64,000 bases of DNA, from positions 256,708-320,707 of the forward strand of contig QRDG01000476.1 in assembly GCA_012064385.1 (NCBI GenBank). Direction: 5' to 3'. This DNA is from Puccinellia tenuiflora (taxonomy: Eukaryota > Streptophyta > Magnoliopsida > Poales > Poaceae). Under the pieces are notes generated by a model, which saw nothing but the letters and a program-made list of their open reading frames with translations, was not told the DNA's origin and made no database searches. Positions 23,209-33,558 of this stretch are shown here, piece after piece (the stretch's first letter is position 1; every line of letters begins with the position of its first letter). Both the position numbers and the translations under genes were made by a program.

Positions 23209-23800
23209 GGGCGCCGCCTGCGCCGCCGTGCCCTCCCTGCTCAGGTCCACCGTCAGCGTGGTCTCGTCCGCGGGGCGCCTCCCCGTGGTCGTGACTAACA
23301 CCGCCGGCACCCGCGAAGCATGAAAAGGAGCATGGACATCCCCAACACCCTGGTCCCTCCCCGCACGCGGGGGCGCCGCCGCCATCCGGCGCAATGAGAG
23401 AGATGCACGTCGGCACCGAGGGGCAGAGCGAGGCGTAGCACGGCGCGCCACCTCCAAGAAGTGCCCATAGGTAGGGGAAGGTGGGATCGAGCACAGAGCC
23501 GCCAGCTCTGCCGCGAGCGTGACCTCCTCATCCAGCTCATCGGCGACATCCGCCCACCGCTACCCTCGGATGGAGTCCACCTCCATCGCCCCGCCTGGGA
23601 TGGGGTCGGACCTACCGAGCGGGGGGATGGCGGCCGGAGCAGCTCCATCGCCGGGGAGTCCTAGCAGGGGGTCCAATCGCCGTGTCGCCGCATCGCTTCC
23701 TTCGTCTCCAAAGCCTCCTGCTTGTGTGCTGATGTGCAATTTCCATACTTATCTTCAGGAAAACTATTGGTGTTCACTTATTCGTTCAGTTTTAGATTCG
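23209..23800. other. GC-rich segment, possible gene fragment
   Basis: Very GC-rich DNA with open frames in several phases on both strands (for example minus 23168-23494, minus 23295-23648, plus 23519-23803). None shows a domain I recognise, and high GC alone keeps frames open. It may be a captured or decayed host exon. Confidence 0.3.
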
Positions 23801-24089
23801 TAAGGTTTCAGATACTGAAATTTGTGGCTCGATAACCGTCAACCCATAGGTTTCATGTCTTTTCATTTAGATTAAGCAAAAGGAGTGTTTGACAAAATAT
23901 ACAACACACGGCAAAAGCCACCCACAAATCAACCACATGGACGGATGAAAAGAAAAAGGCTAAAACATCTTACATTTTGATGCATAAGGAGTATTTCCTG
24001 GTCTCCTCTCTGCAGTTTCTTTGCATTTACCAAAGCTTCAGGTCTTCCTTGGTGAGGTTAGAAGTTGATTGATGTGCATACATACGCCT

Positions 24090-24310
24090 CGCTGTCAGAC
24101 CGGGACCCACAATTTTCTCACACCGGTCCAAGAGATGTTGCAGACGGACCCACATGTCAGGGCAAGACAACCTCTGCTTGTTCCGCACGTGTACGTCCTA
24201 GAAGAGTCACAAATGGGACCACCTGTCAGCTGCGGAACCAAATTTGTTTGCACGTGCTTTTCAACGTGTCGTCGTGTCGCGTCGGTGGCGAGCCCACATG
24301 TTAGTACTAG
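24090..24310 (+). repeat. degenerate GACCCACATGTCAG repeats
   Basis: Four related words occur within about 200 bp: CTGTCAGACCGGGACCCACA, GGACCCACATGTCAGGGC, GGGACCACCTGTCAGCTGC and GAGCCCACATGTTAG. The motif GGACCCACATGTCAG is frequent in grass intergenic and upstream regions. The overlapping small frames carry no domain. Confidence 0.6.
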
Positions 24311-24468
24311 GACCTACCGTTATTTATTCAAGTTGTATAAAACAAAAATCCATGTGTGCAACATTTTGGTAAACATCATAAAAAAAATCCAGGAAACACA
24401 CTTGTAGCAACAAAATTCATACGAGTTTGATACACTTTCAAAGAACGTATGCAACATCAAAAATATGG

Positions 24469-24485
24469 GGGGGGGGGGGGGGGGG
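24469..24485 (+). repeat. run of 17 G
   Basis: Uninterrupted mononucleotide tract following AAAAATAT. Its exact length is uncertain in any assembly. It could form an intramolecular G-quadruplex. It lies in AT-rich DNA with CAACATTT-type words. Confidence 0.8.
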
Positions 24486-24602
24486 TACAACTTGTAGCAA
24501 ATGCTTAGAAAAATGTGCAACATTTCACAACAAAACTCGTGCGACTTTGTTACAAATTTAAAATACGTATGCAATGTTGGATAATTCACGGAAATAAACT
24601 TT

Positions 24603-25635
24603 TTTTTGAAAGAGTACGGCAATTGCGTACCTTACTTTTATAGTACGCAGAATTTCACATACAAGAACACTACAGCTCGCTGCTAACAACGAATGTAGTT
24701 AAACTCCACTCCAAAGCTAGTCCGAAGACAGCCAAACCCGACCAAACAACTACAAAGATAGAAGAGATTGTTCTAAGCTTATCAACATCGCCACACATCA
24801 CGACCGTCGTTGGTCACCTCCAAAGATCAACATCTCCAACTGGACTCCCCTCATCGACGCACCATTACACAAGAGGGGTAGATGGCGAGACTTGGTCGGT
24901 CCCAAGAAAGGCACCGTCTTGGACTCACCGCCAACGGCGTACATTGCGCCTATGGAGATCAAACTTGAACCGCGACGAACACCGGAGAAGTGCAACATAG
25001 AACATCCAAGCCATGTCTCCAAACACAACGCTCCCATCGGAGGAGCGACGTCGAGGACGCCGCCATCGCGCCAATCCAACACCGGATTTAGGATTTCGCC
25101 CGGAGACAATCCAACACCGAGAGAGAGCAAAGGGGATGCCGACACAACTCGGCGACGCCTCCAAGGAGGTGAACGACACCCGCGGGCGCCGTCGCCGCCG
25201 GTTCGACATATGCCGGGCAGGACTTTCATCCATATCGTCGCCCATCTCCATGCATCCAAGGGTTGGAAAAGCATCGTCCATGTAGCCTCGCACCGCCGCC
25301 ACCGCAGCTCTTGCCCTTGTAGTCGCCAAGCCGCGGTTCCCCGACACCCCGCACGGCTGTGAGACGAGGTCCATCTTCCATCTCCATCCCGAAGAGGAAC
25401 AACAGCCTCCAAGCACCTCCGGCACGAACCGGAACCGTCTACCATGGTCGTCGCCAACTCCAGGCGACATCACACGGCAGCCCAGCCCCTCTGGCCTAGA
25501 TCTGGCCCGCACCGACTCCTCTTGCTCCCCGTCGGCGCCACCAGGAGAGCAACGCAGCTCGCCCACCGCGGAGGCGGTCGACCTTGCTCGCCAGGGGCTC
25601 GTCCCTAGCAGAGACATCTCCGCGCCGCCGCCTCC
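24603..25635 (-). mobile_element. second poly(A)-tailed retroposon-like sequence
   Basis: On the minus strand a GC-rich 5' part leads into an AT-rich 3' part that ends in an A tract (eight T near 24600-24607 on the plus strand) after GCGTACTATAAAAGTAAGGTACGC-like sequence. The layout matches the element at 6571-7440, but the sequences are not obviously homologous. Long minus-strand frames (24925-25617, 24798-25457) overlap in different phases and show no domain I recognise; the one opening at 25617 begins MSLLGTSPWRARS. The 5' end abuts an undetermined base, so the upstream target duplication could not be tested. It may be a retroposed transcript or an internally deleted LINE. Confidence 0.5.
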
Positions 25636-25636
25636 N
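25636..25636. other. undetermined base (N)
   Basis: A single N lies exactly at the change from GC-rich retroposon to AT-rich sequence. It may mark a joined contig or an unresolved gap of unknown size. Confidence 0.95.
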
Positions 25637-27250
25637 AGTTTGTTGTTGGTACTAATCCAAATTAAGGAAAAACCTTGCTTTCTGATGTACTGAACTGACT
25701 TGAAATTTATATTTCTGATCTGGTTAGGGTGTCAACTACATTTTCTGTGTGTACTCTTACCTTTAGCTCTACTAAATATAGTCCTCTACAACTTGTTAGC
25801 TTTAGCAGACAAAATTATAGCAGACCGGCTTTAGATTTTGGGATTTTGCTATTTTACATTATTTGGTACCATTTGGTTTGTAGCTAAACCCCTAATGAGA
25901 AAGAAAAGGTGTCTTCATCTTTATGCAGCGTCTTAACTGTTGTGCATATATATTCTTGCAAGTTCTTATTTCTTCCGTAGTTGTTTTCTTCCGTAGTTGT
26001 TTACTTCCACGAAATGACCTAACTGCTTCTGAAGGCGTGCCTCACTTGTATGCTTGGTTTAATGAAGTGTACAATAAAGAAAATTCTGAACTGATCCATG
26101 CTGCTTTGAGAGATGGTAGAAGGAAATTGTATATTTTCCTGTCAATAGTTGCTCTCTAAACCATAGCAGGTTATACTCAGGTTCATGTCCTTTTGACCTA
26201 GCTAGAAAGCAAAGAATCTGCTTTTATTAGTGGAACGCGAGAGTTTCGCAGTCTAGAAAATGTTTTTTTCTAAGAAGTGCAGCTCTCTGAAATTTTTAGT
26301 AAGATTCAAAGAGAGAAGTACAAAATACATTCTTATTCATTTCTGCTCTTTAGCAAAGCTGAATATAGCAGGAGTACCACATGAGTTACAACATGCTTAT
26401 AAAATATCCTCTCATCTAGAGTAATTACCTCATAGCTCATACATGTGTTATGCTGACTGAACCAAACACTTAGAGAATAGAGAACACATGTACATGTCTA
26501 CCTACTGATTTAACAACTACACATGCAAGCCTATCTCTGAGAAGGCAATAAGCACTTATCCTGAACTTAAAACTGATTGGTGTTTCTCTTTAATTAAATG
26601 TCTTGCTGCTTGCTTGTCTAAATTATAAGGGGCTAATTGTAGTCATATTGTTGTTAGGCCAGGGAGTAGAGCCTTACTTGAGCCTTTTTGTATAATAAGT
26701 GACTGCACTTGAGGACCCAAAATTAGTTTGCACTTGACACTTATTTTCAGAGAAGCAAATATACCACTGTAACATATATTCAATTTTCCGGCAAAATGAT
26801 TTGGCCCGGGAATTATGCATGCTAGGTACACAATAATGCTTATATTCGTAATTGTGCTTGTGCTTGCACTTTATTTAGCTCGAGTAGGGTTATTTTAGCT
26901 CGAGATGGTGCAGGCCGAGCACGATGTATTTGTAACGACAGACTTTTACTTATTTTGCAGGGTGGTTTCAGTAAGATGATGCATAGAGTGGATTGGTGCT
27001 CGGCAGGTTCCAGCGAGTGTTCTCTTTTTGTCAACAAAGATGCCCATGGTCAGAATCTATATGTGCCATTAGCGTTTCATTTGACCCAAATTTATAGGTG
27101 CATGCATTTTCAAACTTTGTTTTCATTTGACTTGTCAAAATGTAGTGGGGTACGGGCTCTAGACTGCATACCTGTGTGAGATCAGTACCGTACAACTTGA
27201 GGACATCTTACAGCAAGGTCACTGGTAGAGCTAGAGTTTGATATATTTAC
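25637..27250. other. low-copy-looking sequence, possible exon pieces
   Basis: Moderately AT-rich DNA without LTR or inverted-repeat signatures. Plus-strand candidates are a segment near 26025-26157 (LTASEGVPHLYAWFNEVYNK and following residues, ending at a stop) and one after the acceptor TTTGCAG at about 26960 (GGFSKMMHRVDWCSAGSSEC). Neither matches a family I know, and no continuous gene model can be built. They may be remnants of a host gene. Confidence 0.3.
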
Positions 27251-27357
27251 CTGAATTGTTGTCGTTGGTTAGGTCTTGGAATGGAGTCCATACCCCAGTA
27301 CGCTTTGATGATGCCATATGCAACACGACGCTTCTCCACAATCAGAAAGAAATAGAA
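27251..27357 (-). other. candidate exon, unrecognised
   Basis: On the minus strand an open stretch reads VEKRRVAYGIIKAYWGMDSI then PRPNQRQQF and ends at a good donor (CAG|GTAAAT at 27251/27250). The residue composition is protein-like and hydrophobic residues precede it. I cannot name the protein or find a second exon with confidence. Confidence 0.3.
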
Positions 27358-27472
27358 AAACAATCTACCACATGCATTGGGATTACCAGCTGAAGTGAAA
27401 AACCACAAATTTCTTGGACTGATGGCTGTGTGTAGGATGACTCACCACGGCTATGCTATATAATCATGTAGG

Positions 27473-27706
27473 GTGCCAAAGGTAGGATATGGCAACCAGG
27501 TCGAGGACGACGTGGACACCGGAATGTCGAGGACGGCATGGACAATTGAGCTAGGGCAGGGCGCCGGGACATCCGAGGTGTCGTTCTCGTCGAGACGGCG
27601 CAGCTTCGTGTACGGCGGAGGTGTGGCAGCGTGGGGCGAGGATGCCACTGACACCGAAGGTAGGGAAGCGTGGGTCGAGAACGTGCTTAACTTGGTTCGT
27701 GATTGA
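27473..27706 (+). other. GC-rich open frame, unrecognised
   Basis: A 77-codon frame after an ATGTAG acceptor-like site reads VPKVGYGNQVEDDVDTG... and ends just after NLVRD. The opposite strand is also open (27451-27816). The first residues faintly recall the VPKFGxW start of plant NOI/RIN4-type segments, but the defining later residues are absent, so I do not assign that name. Confidence 0.2.
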
Positions 27707-28430
27707 TTGATTGTTTTGATTAGTCGAGCGAGATTTACGTGATGATATTTTCTTTTGTCGGTCATTGATTTTGATTGACTCTGAATCTGTGATGATTGAT
27801 AGCGACGGCGATGCACGGTCTTGTCAGGGTGTGTTTGGTTCAGCTGTAGATTCTAAAAAATCCGCTGTGAGCTGTGAGCTGTCAGAAATCAGTTGTGAAA
27901 TGCGAACTGTGGAAAAGTTAGAAGTCGTTTGGCTAAAACAAATATGGAACTGTGGATTTGATAGGAATTGTCGGTAATGCCCTAAGATTCCAATGAGACT
28001 CTTACCGTAAAATGTCGATATATACACTTATTGACATGAAATAACAGTTTTGCGATATAATTATCGTTGTTTAATTTTTTAAAACATAAATTTTCACCCA
28101 ATATTTCAATAACAAGTTTTTCATTTTACTTTATTCCAAACATTAATATATCTCCCATGATGACATTTAAAAACCGAGACAAGAGTATCAAAATCAAATA
28201 CTCCGTATATCATATGTATATATAACTCTTTAGATGACCACGTTGCCAGATCTTCACATGACCACAATGAGATATGGGAGATGTCCGATCAAATATGAAC
28301 AAAAAATAAGCGATCTGTACACGGGGCGTAATGCGTATCCGTGTGCTAGCTAGCATCTGCTCTCCCTGCACTCCCAAGCAGAGAGGATTTACTTCTATGC
28401 GGCGGCCGGGCAGACGAGTTCGTGTTCTCA

Positions 28431-28916
28431 CTATGAGGGCAGGATCTTGAGGACGGATGGTTTCCAGGGATCTAGTCTAGCGCCACAACCAAAACCATGG
28501 CCGGGAGGGGATAGAGTCCAGAGGGGCGGCGACGGGAAGGCCTGCGCGGCCGGGGGCACGAGTATGGGCGGCGCGATTCCTGGCGGAGGATGTCCGTGCA
28601 GGACCGGCGAGGGGAGTAGCGCCAATTCAGGTCGGGGTCTTGCCGCCTTGGAGATGTTGTGTGTACAGCTCGAGGGAGGGGAAGGAGGCGGAGCACCGGT
28701 GGAGGAAGACCGGAAGGGCGGCGGCCGTTGGCTGACCGGCCGGAGGAGCGTGGCGGTGGGAATCGTAGTCCCGTGCAAAGACTTGTTTCTCTGGTCGATG
28801 CGTGTGCAAAGGGGAAATTTGCTCTGTCGCTCGAGCTGAGAGAGAAAAGGGATCCCCAACCGGTACGACTTACGAGTGGCAGTGGGTAATTTCCACAAGA
28901 AGTTGATTCTCGCCAC
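28431..28916 (-). other. GC-rich segment inside the inverted-repeat element
   Basis: Open in several frames on both strands; the longest on the minus strand is 161 codons, proline- and serine-rich, with no domain seen. It could be a host gene fragment captured by the element, or GC-rich sequence with chance frames. The neighbouring 27850-28430 is AT-rich with no recognised feature. Confidence 0.3.
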
Positions 28917-29336
28917 GATGGAAGCAGGGTAGACCTGCTGCGAAAATTACACTAACACTGTGTTTGGATGCAGGGAATTGGGCCTCGGAATTGAATTGGA
29001 CTGCGAAACCAATTCCAGGATGGAAAGGAATTGGCCTCGAATTGCAATTCTGTTGTTTGGATGTGTTTGGTATTTGATGTTGGAATTGAAGGGTAGTCTC
29101 CAATTCCAATTCCTGTTTGGATGTATAAACCATGGAATTGAATGAGTTTGGACAATATAAACTTTGCCCATGTATAAATAAATAATATGTATATATCTGA
29201 ATGTTTGTATATTATTTTTGACACATAGTAATATTAAAAATATTCCGAATAAATTCAGAACAACACTATAATTAGGATTAATCATGCAAAACATATATGG
29301 GATGCATAACACAACATAGATAATAATCTTGTCTCT

Positions 29337-29430
29337 AAAAATAGCACAAGTACGTAGTTCATATGTCTCTTACACATAGCACAAGTACGCAGTTCATATG
29401 TCTCTTACACATAGCACACACATAGCACAA
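29337..29430. repeat. short minisatellite in the Harbinger-derived element
   Basis: A unit of about 37 bp containing TAGCACAAGTACG(T/C)AGTTC, ATATGTCTCTTACACA is repeated twice, followed by partial copies of ACACATAGCAC. Confidence 0.75.
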
Positions 29431-29487
29431 ATGAGTTCAGACAAAACAAATTACATAGTAGTCCATAACAATAAACCATAGGAATCA

Positions 29488-29592
29488 TCATTCCAAGCTC
29501 ACGAGCCATTTCTTCCTGAACTCCTCGGGAAGCGCCATGAGTGCTTCAACCAAGCGCTCATTGACGATCAATTTTCCATAAGCGAAGCGGTA
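29488..29592 (-). pseudogene. C-terminal remnant of a transposon protein (putative ORF1)
   Basis: The minus strand encodes 34 residues ending at a stop, including LIVNERLVEALMALPEEFRK followed by KWLVSLE. The ALPEEFRKKW-type ending resembles the C-terminus of the Myb/SANT-like proteins that accompany Harbinger transposases, which suits the element around it. Nothing upstream of these residues survives. The resemblance is from memory of the family and should be taken as moderate evidence only. Confidence 0.5.
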
Positions 29593-29846
29593 TGCGGGAC
29601 GGGTGATTTCCGAGCGATTCCGAGGTTCCCACCTCCGAATTGGTGACTTCACTTTCGCGTGGGACACTCGGCCCGCTCGGAATTGGATTTAGTTTCCGAG
29701 GTCGAATTCTGTGCGCACTCCAAACGTCGGAATTGAGGCCCGAATTCCAGATTCTTCAATTCCGAGCCCAATTCCATGCATCCAAACACAGTGTAAGAAA
29801 AGCAGCTGCGCTGGAGAATCCGCTGCGAAAATTAACTCGTTTGGTT

Positions 29847-30214
29847 TGTTGGGAAACTTGGCCCGGCATGGCCCACTTCAGTGGTGCCTTAGGCTGAGTC
29901 AATCCCCAAAAAGGAGCAAAGAATGACGAAAGACGACTCTTGTGGTTTTCTTGGTTTCTATTTTCTTATTCGGGATCTTGCTTTTCATGGTTCTCATCTC
30001 TGCAAATTAAGTGGGTTCTTATCCTTCTATCCCTTTACCCCTATATAAAGCAAGGCAGTCATTGTACGTACTGGTTACAGAGATTGATAAAGAGTTCCAC
30101 TGCCTATCCCCTGTGTCAATTTTACTTTATGTTGTTCGCGCCTTCGTCTCTTTCGACTACTTCGACTACACTGTACACCCTTGGGACCGGTCAGCCGGCA
30201 GGGGTTGTACAACA
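29847..30214 (+). repeat. copia 5' LTR
   Basis: TG...CA ends with the 5-bp flanking duplication. It contains a TATA box CTATATAAAG at 30041-30050. Relative to the 3' LTR it has an extra stretch of roughly 100 bp around 29910-30000 and keeps the promoter core that the 3' LTR has lost. Confidence 0.92.
30041..30050 (+). promoter_or_regulatory. TATA box, copia 5' LTR
   Basis: CTATATAAAG, about 165 bp before the LTR end, followed by GCAAGGCAGTCATTG where transcription would start. The equivalent segment is deleted from the 3' LTR. Confidence 0.6.
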
Positions 30215-31572
30215 CGTTATCAGCACGTGCCTCTCCGTCGAGCCTACACCAAGCAGGCTCGCTTCATCGGATCACGAAGGTATAACATAAAATTAATCGC
30301 AAAAATGGATTCGTCTCTAGATTTCCTTTCCGTTTTTGCGCTATACGTAATTTTTAGATCATACCTATAGTGCGGATTTCCCTCCCGAGAATCGAGCTGA
30401 CTTGCCGTCGCCGACCAATGTCGTATTCTCGGATACACGGGGGATTTGTTGACTGTACTATAGGGAGTCGGTACAGATCGTGACCCCGATGGTCACGGTA
30501 CCGCCGCAACGCACCCGCTGTGCTATGCGGCGTCGACATTCCGGATGAACGCGACGTTGAACTTGACTTCCGAGGCAAATTGTCGCCGGCGTCATTGCCG
30601 ATGTAGCCGTGCCCGCTGCACTGCTGCCGCGCCGTCCGCGTTCCTGCTAGCCGCGTCGTGGCCGTGCCCGCCACACTGCCGCTCGGCCCTGCTGGCCTTG
30701 CGCGTGCGCGCCGTCGCCGAACGCCGCCTGTCGGCGCGCCGTCCGTGCCGGAGCTCGCCGCGCGCTCTCTGCGCACGCCGCCTGCCGTTGGCCGCAGCTC
30801 GCCGCGCGCTGCCCGCAATGCCGCACGCCCGCGCCGCCGCGCACGCCGCCGCACCCGCGCCCCGCCGCCTCACGGCCGCCCCGCCACCGACCCGGCTGGT
30901 CGGAGGGCCCCGGCTCGCCGCCACCAGCCCGCCCCGCCGTCGAGCCAGAGAGTGGCCGGCCGCCGCCGCGACCTGAGCCTTGGCTCGGTCAACGCGCGTG
31001 GCTGCCGCTCACTCTAGGGTTCCGGCTGGGCCGCTGGGCCCCTCTCAGGCTGTCGGGCCGAATTCGGCCCGTTTGACTGGCGGTTAAAAAAGAGAGAGAG
31101 AGAGAGGCAGCGCTGGCAGTGTGGATGGGTCGGCCGTTGGCCGGTTTTTGGCCCAATTTCGGCCTGCTGCCGATATGGACCGGACCGAAAACGAGACTGC
31201 GCGCGTAATTTACATTTCAGCACCTGTACTATTCCAGATTTACGTGTAATTTTATTCCTGCTGAATAATTTGTCTGTAAGTCCCTATAATAGTCTGTTTT
31301 TGCTGACATTATATTTCTGGGCACAAAATAGTTTCAGAAAGTCATTTTTGGGGCCAATTTTCACGTTTAGAACGCGCTTAGCATAATTTTTCTTTGTACA
31401 TGCTTTCATTATATGTTTTACTACAGTTATTAATTGCTTTAATACTTAGTATAGCATATTTAGCATGTCTTTTAAATTTTGGAACGCCGTCATATTGAAA
31501 TATTGTATCAACATCGCATTTATGCAACTGATTACCTGCTGTAATATGATAAAACTTTGCATAAATTCGCAG
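30215..31572 (+). other. copia primer site and long leader
   Basis: CGTTATCAGCACGTGCC follows the LTR directly. This is the type of sequence that, in several copia lineages, pairs with an internal part of initiator tRNA-Met rather than its 3' end. The leader then has a very GC-rich block (about 30530-31010) open in several frames on both strands, none with a domain, and an AT-rich block ending in TTCGCAG just before the gag ATG. That acceptor-like end suggests, but does not prove, a spliced leader. Confidence 0.5.
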
Positions 31573-32340
31573 ATGGCCGGAATCATGAACCGGGAATTTG
31601 AGGAGTTGGCTCATGATGGCCTTAACTACCTGATGTGGGCCTCGGACGTAGTTCTCGTCCTGGAAGGCCGGAAGATCAAGGGAGCGCTGTTTGCGGGGAC
31701 CCCGATGGCCCCCAGCACCATCACCCCGGTAGAAAATGCCCAAGCACTGCATTTCCTCCGCCATCATATGTGTACTACGTTGAAACACGAGTACTTGGCT
31801 GAATGGAGTGCTTCTTTCCTATGGGCCGCCCTTGAGGCGCGGTTCGCTAGGTTGACGTACACCATTAAGCCAAAGGCGGAGGCGGAATGGATCCACCTGA
31901 GGTTCGCGGACTTCAAGACGGTGGGAGAGTGCAACTCCGCTTTACACCGGATTTGTACCTCTCTTCAGCTCGGTGGTACTACCATCACTGAGAGTCAGAA
32001 GATTGAGAAGACTCTCTCCACGTTCCATCCGAATGCTCTCCAGAGTGTGCGGAACTACTGCCAGGAGAACTTCAAGCAATATGCAGCGCTTATTGATGCC
32101 CTCCAAGTGGCTGAGGCGCAAGATGAGGTTCTCAAGAAGAACTTCAACTCGCAGCCTTTCTGAGGGGGGCCACATCAGGAAGCAAATGCTGGTGCCTACA
32201 AGGTGCGCCAGCCCAAGTTCAAGAAGCGAGGCAAGAAGGGCAAGAACGGACCTAACCACCCCAACCCGGCCAAGCAGCATCAGGCGGGTAAGGGGGAGGC
32301 AAGGCCCCAGGATTGCTTTCGCTGCGGCTCCCAGACCCAC
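31573..32340 (+). pseudogene. copia gag, interrupted in the zinc knuckle
   Basis: From ATG 31573 the frame reads as a copia-type gag (UBN2/Retrotran_gag family), with a LARFARLTYTIKP-like stretch replacing the usual W-x(n)-L pattern and a QVAEAQDEVLKKNF segment near residue 190. A TGA at 32161 interrupts it; the same frame continues into a lysine-rich basic linker and CFRCGSQTH, the first three ligands of a C-x2-C-x4-H-x4-C knuckle. A CACTA element begins two bases after the histidine codon, so the last cysteine and everything after it are missing. An upstream in-frame ATG exists at 31465 but lies before the acceptor-like site. Confidence 0.85.
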
Positions 32341-32341
32341 T

Positions 32342-33558
32342 CACTACTAGGAAAAAGGCTATTAGTGGCGCACCTTTTTGGATTTCGGTGGCGCATGGTG
32401 GATGCGCCACAGAAACGTCGCCACTAAAATATATTTCTGTGGCGCACGCGCCACAGAAATGCCAAAATTCTGTGGCGCACCCAGAACCGTGCGCCACAGA
32501 AATATTTCAGTGGCGCACCCACCACCATGCGCCACAGATTTTTTTTTGAATTTCAAAAAAAAAGGGCGGCCAGATCTAGATCTAGCCACCGGAATTTCGC
32601 CGGAATTTTGTTGGAGCTCGTCGGAGGCCGTGTTGCCGTGGGTGGAGGAGGAGGTCGTCAGAGGTTGCTGGAGGTGGAGGTCGCCGGAGGTGGAGGTGGA
32701 GGTGGAGGAGGAGGTCGCCGGGGTGGAGGAGGAGGTCGCCGGAGGTGGAGGTGGAGGTGGAGGAGGAGGTCGCCGGAGGTGGAGGTGGAGGAAGAGGAGG
32801 AGAGAAGATGTGGAGGAGAGGAGAGGAGAAGGAGGAGGGAGGAGAAGGGAGAGGAGAAGTGGAGGAGAAGGGGAGAGGAGAAGTGGAGGAGGGGAGAAGG
32901 GGAGAGGAGAAGTGGAGGGAGAAGTGGAGGGAGAAGTGGAGGAGAGAAGGAGAGAAGGGGAAAAGAGAGGGAGAAGGGGGGTGCTGGCGGGATTCAAATT
33001 CGAATCCCGCCCAACAATTTTGTGGCGCATATGTGGATATGCGCCACAGAATTGTCTTTTCTATTTTTTTGAATTTTTTTGATTTTGCAGAAAAATTTCT
33101 TCTTTTCAAAATAACTTTTTTTCGTTTGGAATTTTGAGAATCTGAGAAAAGTCCAACCGGGTAAACCTAGGTGAGGGCGGCTCCGAAATTTTCTCTAGTG
33201 TTTTTTGAGATATTAACCGCATTTTTTCGACGTCGTATGCAAAAGTTATGGCCGTTTTAATATTTTTTCACCTACTTTTGGAAAAAAAGTCAAAATGTGT
33301 ATTTTTTATTTTTCCTAACAACTAGACCCTAAGCCTTCCCTATATCTAAAAGGATTTTATTTTTTGAATTTTTTATGATTTTCTTTCACTTGGTGCAAAA
33401 CTGAAAAGACGATCCACAGGGGGGGTGGTATCTGTTTTTAACAATTTTGTGGCGATGCGCCACAGAAATGACTCTTTCTGTGGCGCATGGGTCTTGATGC
33501 GCCACAGAAAGCCACATTTCTGTGGCGCATCTAGACCCATGCGCCACAGAAAGGGCAC
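32342..33558 (+). mobile_element. non-autonomous CACTA element, right end missing
   Basis: The left terminus CACTACTAGGAAAAAGGC is a CACTA-superfamily end. Subterminal DNA on both sides has many TGTGGCGCA / TGCGCCACA inverted words (32385-32540 and 33450-33555). The complementary right terminus (expected to end CCTAGTAGTG) is absent; copia sequence resumes at about 33559. No transposase is present. Mixed AT-rich DNA fills 33000-33440. Because the right end is missing and copia protease sequence is lost too, a deletion after insertion probably removed the element's right tip and adjacent copia DNA. Confidence 0.88.
32635..32985 (+). repeat. GGA/GGT-rich purine tract
   Basis: Low-complexity units such as GGTGGAGGTGGAGG, GGAGGTCGCC and GAGGAGAAG cover about 350 bp inside the CACTA element. 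They keep frames open on both strands (glycine/arginine-rich on plus, serine/proline-rich on minus), which explains the long artefactual frames at 32362-33137. Repeated GG runs could form G-quadruplexes. Confidence 0.85.

Larger units (their letters stand above)
28956..29793. mobile_element. Harbinger-derived non-autonomous element
   Basis: Inverted repeats of about 40 bp begin CACTGTGTTTGGATGCA and include the GGAATTGGGC and CTCGGAATTGAA words at both ends. TAA flanks both sides (28953-28955 and 29794-29796). Size (838 bp), TSD and ends fit an internally deleted PIF/Harbinger element (Tourist-like). It keeps a small piece of a coding region on the minus strand. Confidence 0.9.

Noticed and set aside
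24798..25617. 219- and 230-codon minus-strand frames as a host gene
   Set aside because: They overlap in different phases inside a poly(A)-tailed retroposon-like sequence and show no recognised domain.
27473..27706. NOI/RIN4-like protein
   Set aside because: Only the first three residues resemble the VPKFGxW motif; the remainder of the domain is missing.
30354..31017. Alanine/arginine-rich frames on both strands in the copia leader
   Set aside because: GC-rich leader DNA is open in most phases; position between primer site and gag argues against a gene.
32362..33137. Glycine/arginine-rich and serine/proline-rich frames of 130-234 codons
   Set aside because: They are by-products of the GGA/GGT tract in the CACTA element, open on both strands.
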